A stretch of DNA of 6,305 bases, from the NCBI GenBank assembly GCA_005880755.1, contig VBGV01000009.1, positions 1 through 6,305 on the forward strand. Reading direction: 5' to 3'. The DNA comes from Chloroflexota bacterium. GTDB taxonomy: Bacteria > Chloroflexota > Dormibacteria > Dormibacterales > Dormibacteraceae. Below, piece by piece: positions 5,020 through 6,305 of the stretch (position 1 is the first letter of the stretch; each line of letters starts with the position of its first letter). The translations under genes and the position numbers were made by a program. The notes under the pieces are model-generated. The model searched no databases. It was not told the origin of the DNA and saw nothing but the letters and a program-made list of their open reading frames with translations.

Positions 5020-6305
5020 TCAGGCGGCTGGCCGGCGGCACCGGCGCGTAGTTGGCGTTGTAGGTGACGCTGGGCATCGTGCCCGTAAAGGTGACCTTGC
5101 CCGCGATCAACCCGCCTGTCCCCGCTGACTCGAACGTGTAAGGGGAGCTAACGCCGGCGGTGGCCGCCGGGACGTAGACGAGGCCGATGTATGCGGAGTT
5201 GCTGGCCGCTCCCAGCGTGTTGGAGCACGTGTTGGCGGGCGGCTCGAACACAGCGACCCAGTTGTACTGGTACCCACTGAACACATACGTGTCGGCGCTG
5301 TTCGAGTTGCTGAGGCATCCTCCAGCCGGGATGTAGAACTCGACGGCTCCCGGAGTGATGGGCCCGGAGCAGGTGACGTAGACGCCCGCGGTCGACTCGC
5401 AGTTGTTCTCGTTCGCGCGATCGCCGGCAGAGCCCGCTCGACGGGGCGGATTCTGGTTTGGAAGGCTGGAGTTGAGGGGCCCGGTTTCCGGGTCGGGAGG
5501 GTAGGCGCCGACCACACCCGGCTGGGCAAGCAGATTCGGTATGAAGAGCAGCCCCAACAGCGTCGCATCGAAGATCGCGTCCTCGCCTCCGAGAGAGCAG
5601 TTGTCACCGTTGTTGCCGTTGCCGTTGCCGTGGCCGTTGTTGGCGCCGCTGCCGAACGGACAGCCCGTCAGATCGTTGTTGCGGACGGGACCATTGACCG
5701 CGAAGCTGCCGGCGAGCCCGAACGGACCGGCGCAGCCGTTCGTAGGCGGCGCCGCGTAAACGTTGAAGGATGTGGCACCGGGCAGGTTGCTCATCTGGAT
5801 CTGGATCGCCTGGCCGACCGAGATCGACACGGTTCGACACATCGACGGCGCGCTCTCGCGGGTATACGTCATCCCGTTGTACGTGTCCGTCCTGACCGAG
5901 GTGATCTCGATCGCCCAGGTACCGGTACGGATCGCATCGACGCCCCCGACTCCCTTCGCCGCCAACATGAATGAACCCGCGCAGTTGACGCCGCCGCTGT
6001 TCCAGAACTGGTGCGCGGAGGCCACCTGGTTGTTGGCGACGGTGGGCTCATCGGGCGGCTTGAGCTCGTTGCTGACCAGAGCCCCGCCCCCGCTGTTGGT
6101 GTAGCCCGCCTGCCACGCATAGACGCCGCCGCTCAAGAAGTAACACACGTTTGCAGTGAGGCTTGGGTTCACGGCGTAGGTGCCTGGCGAAAGCCCCACC
6201 GTGCTGCCAGGTCGCGATTGAGAGGACCCGACCACCGCGGGTGCTGGGTAGTTCGGGTCGGTGAGCCTGAACCCGGACCGGGTCGCACCCACGACATCGG
6301 GATAC
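5012..6305 (-). CDS. C-terminal part of a secreted, cysteine-containing TadG-like/pilus-associated protein (5' end beyond window)
   Basis: The frame is open to the right edge. A GTG at 6292-6290 is available but lacks a signal peptide after it, and four more sense codons precede it, so the real start is probably outside the window. The visible 426 residues from that GTG are Gly/Asn/Ser/Pro-rich with ten cysteines (50, 104, 152, 187, 211, 232, 298, 308, 326, 356), fitting an oxidised extracellular protein. A fibronectin-III-like segment spans about 118-205 (SNLPGATSFNVYAAPP). A Gly/Asn repeat lies at 219-231 and a hydrophobic stretch at about 239-262. The C-terminus (GLVYVPAA, TGGLIAGKVTFTGTMP, YAPVPPASRL) resembles the ends of large TadG-like or pilus-assembly proteins of environmental bacteria; this is recall, not a search. 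It converges on the pilus ATPase fusion and overlaps its stop. It could instead be another surface protein. Confidence 0.8.
   Translation of the reverse strand, partial: YPDVVGATRSGFRLTDPNYPAPAVVGSSQSRPGSTVGLSPGTYAVNPSLTANVCYFLSGGVYAWQAGYTNSGGGALVSNELKPPDEPTVANNQVASAHQFWNSGGVNCAGSFMLAAKGVGGVDAIRTGTWAIEITSVRTDTYNGMTYTRESAPSMCRTVSISVGQAIQIQMSNLPGATSFNVYAAPPTNGCAGPFGLAGSFAVNGPVRNNDLTGCPFGSGANNGHGNGNGNNGDNCSLGGEDAIFDATLLGLLFIPNLLAQPGVVGAYPPDPETGPLNSSLPNQNPPRRAGSAGDRANENNCESTAGVYVTCSGPITPGAVEFYIPAGGCLSNSNSADTYVFSGYQYNWVAVFEPPANTCSNTLGAASNSAYIGLVYVPAATAGVSSPYTFESAGTGGLIAGKVTFTGTMPSVTYNANYAPVPPASRLTS
5607..5642 (-). repeat. Short hexanucleotide-like repeat encoding a Gly/Asn tract
   Basis: Imperfect copies of a six-base unit (GCCGTT on the plus strand) run through this stretch. 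On the minus strand they encode alternating Gly and Asn (HGNGNGNNG, residues 221-229). The tract lies between the fibronectin-III-like segment and the hydrophobic stretch of the secreted protein and probably forms a flexible hinge. Such repeats can change length by slippage in multiples of two codons without breaking the frame. Confidence 0.7.

Noticed and set aside
4415..5128. Plus-strand frame of 237 codons running past the fusion gene stop
   Set aside because: Arg/Ser/Thr-rich composition typical of shifted high-GC frames. It overlaps both the real fusion C-terminus and the real minus-strand gene.
6290..6292. GTG as the start of the minus-strand secreted protein
   Set aside because: The frame continues with sense codons to the window edge, and no signal peptide follows this GTG although the protein looks exported. 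A truncated gene is more likely.

Overview
This is a high-GC bacterial window with strong G/C preference at third codon positions. It is dominated by one very large plus-strand gene (214-5019, 1,601 codons). It is preceded by the tail of an upstream gene (to 146) and faced tail-to-tail by a minus-strand gene for a secreted, cysteine-containing protein (5012 to the right edge). The content suggests a soil or environmental high-GC lineage of the Dormibacterota, Chloroflexota or Actinomycetota kind. That placement rests on gene style and recall and is only a guess.

The central protein is a fusion. In order it carries two tandem small beta-rich repeats resembling DUF6982 (about residues 22-148), a complete CpaF/TadA-type secretion ATPase of the Tad/Flp pilus family (about 160-551), a Pro/Ala-rich linker (about 610-778), a winged-helix-like segment (about 783-870), a class III nucleotide cyclase with all six canonical catalytic and substrate residues (about 896-1065), a STAND/AAA_16-like NTPase module whose P-loop lysine is replaced by threonine (about 1075-1330), and a helical, TPR-like C-terminus (to about 1575). 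The last three modules are a familiar bacterial combination. Joining them to a pilus ATPase in one uninterrupted reading frame is, to my knowledge, unusual. I infer a device that couples Tad pilus activity, or surface contact, to cAMP production.

The junction upstream of the fusion gene is notable. A possible 23-residue ORF (146-217) exactly bridges the two large genes. Its ATG overlaps the upstream stop (TGATG) and its stop overlaps the start of the fusion gene (ATGA). This would couple translation across all three frames.

On the other strand, 5012-6305 encodes the C-terminal part of a secreted protein with a fibronectin-III-like segment, ten cysteines, a Gly/Asn repeat and a C-terminal region resembling large TadG-like pilus-associated proteins. 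Its stop codon overlaps that of the fusion gene by 8 bp, leaving no room for an intergenic terminator. No tadB or tadC gene follows the ATPase. I saw no tRNA, rRNA, CRISPR array or insertion sequence.
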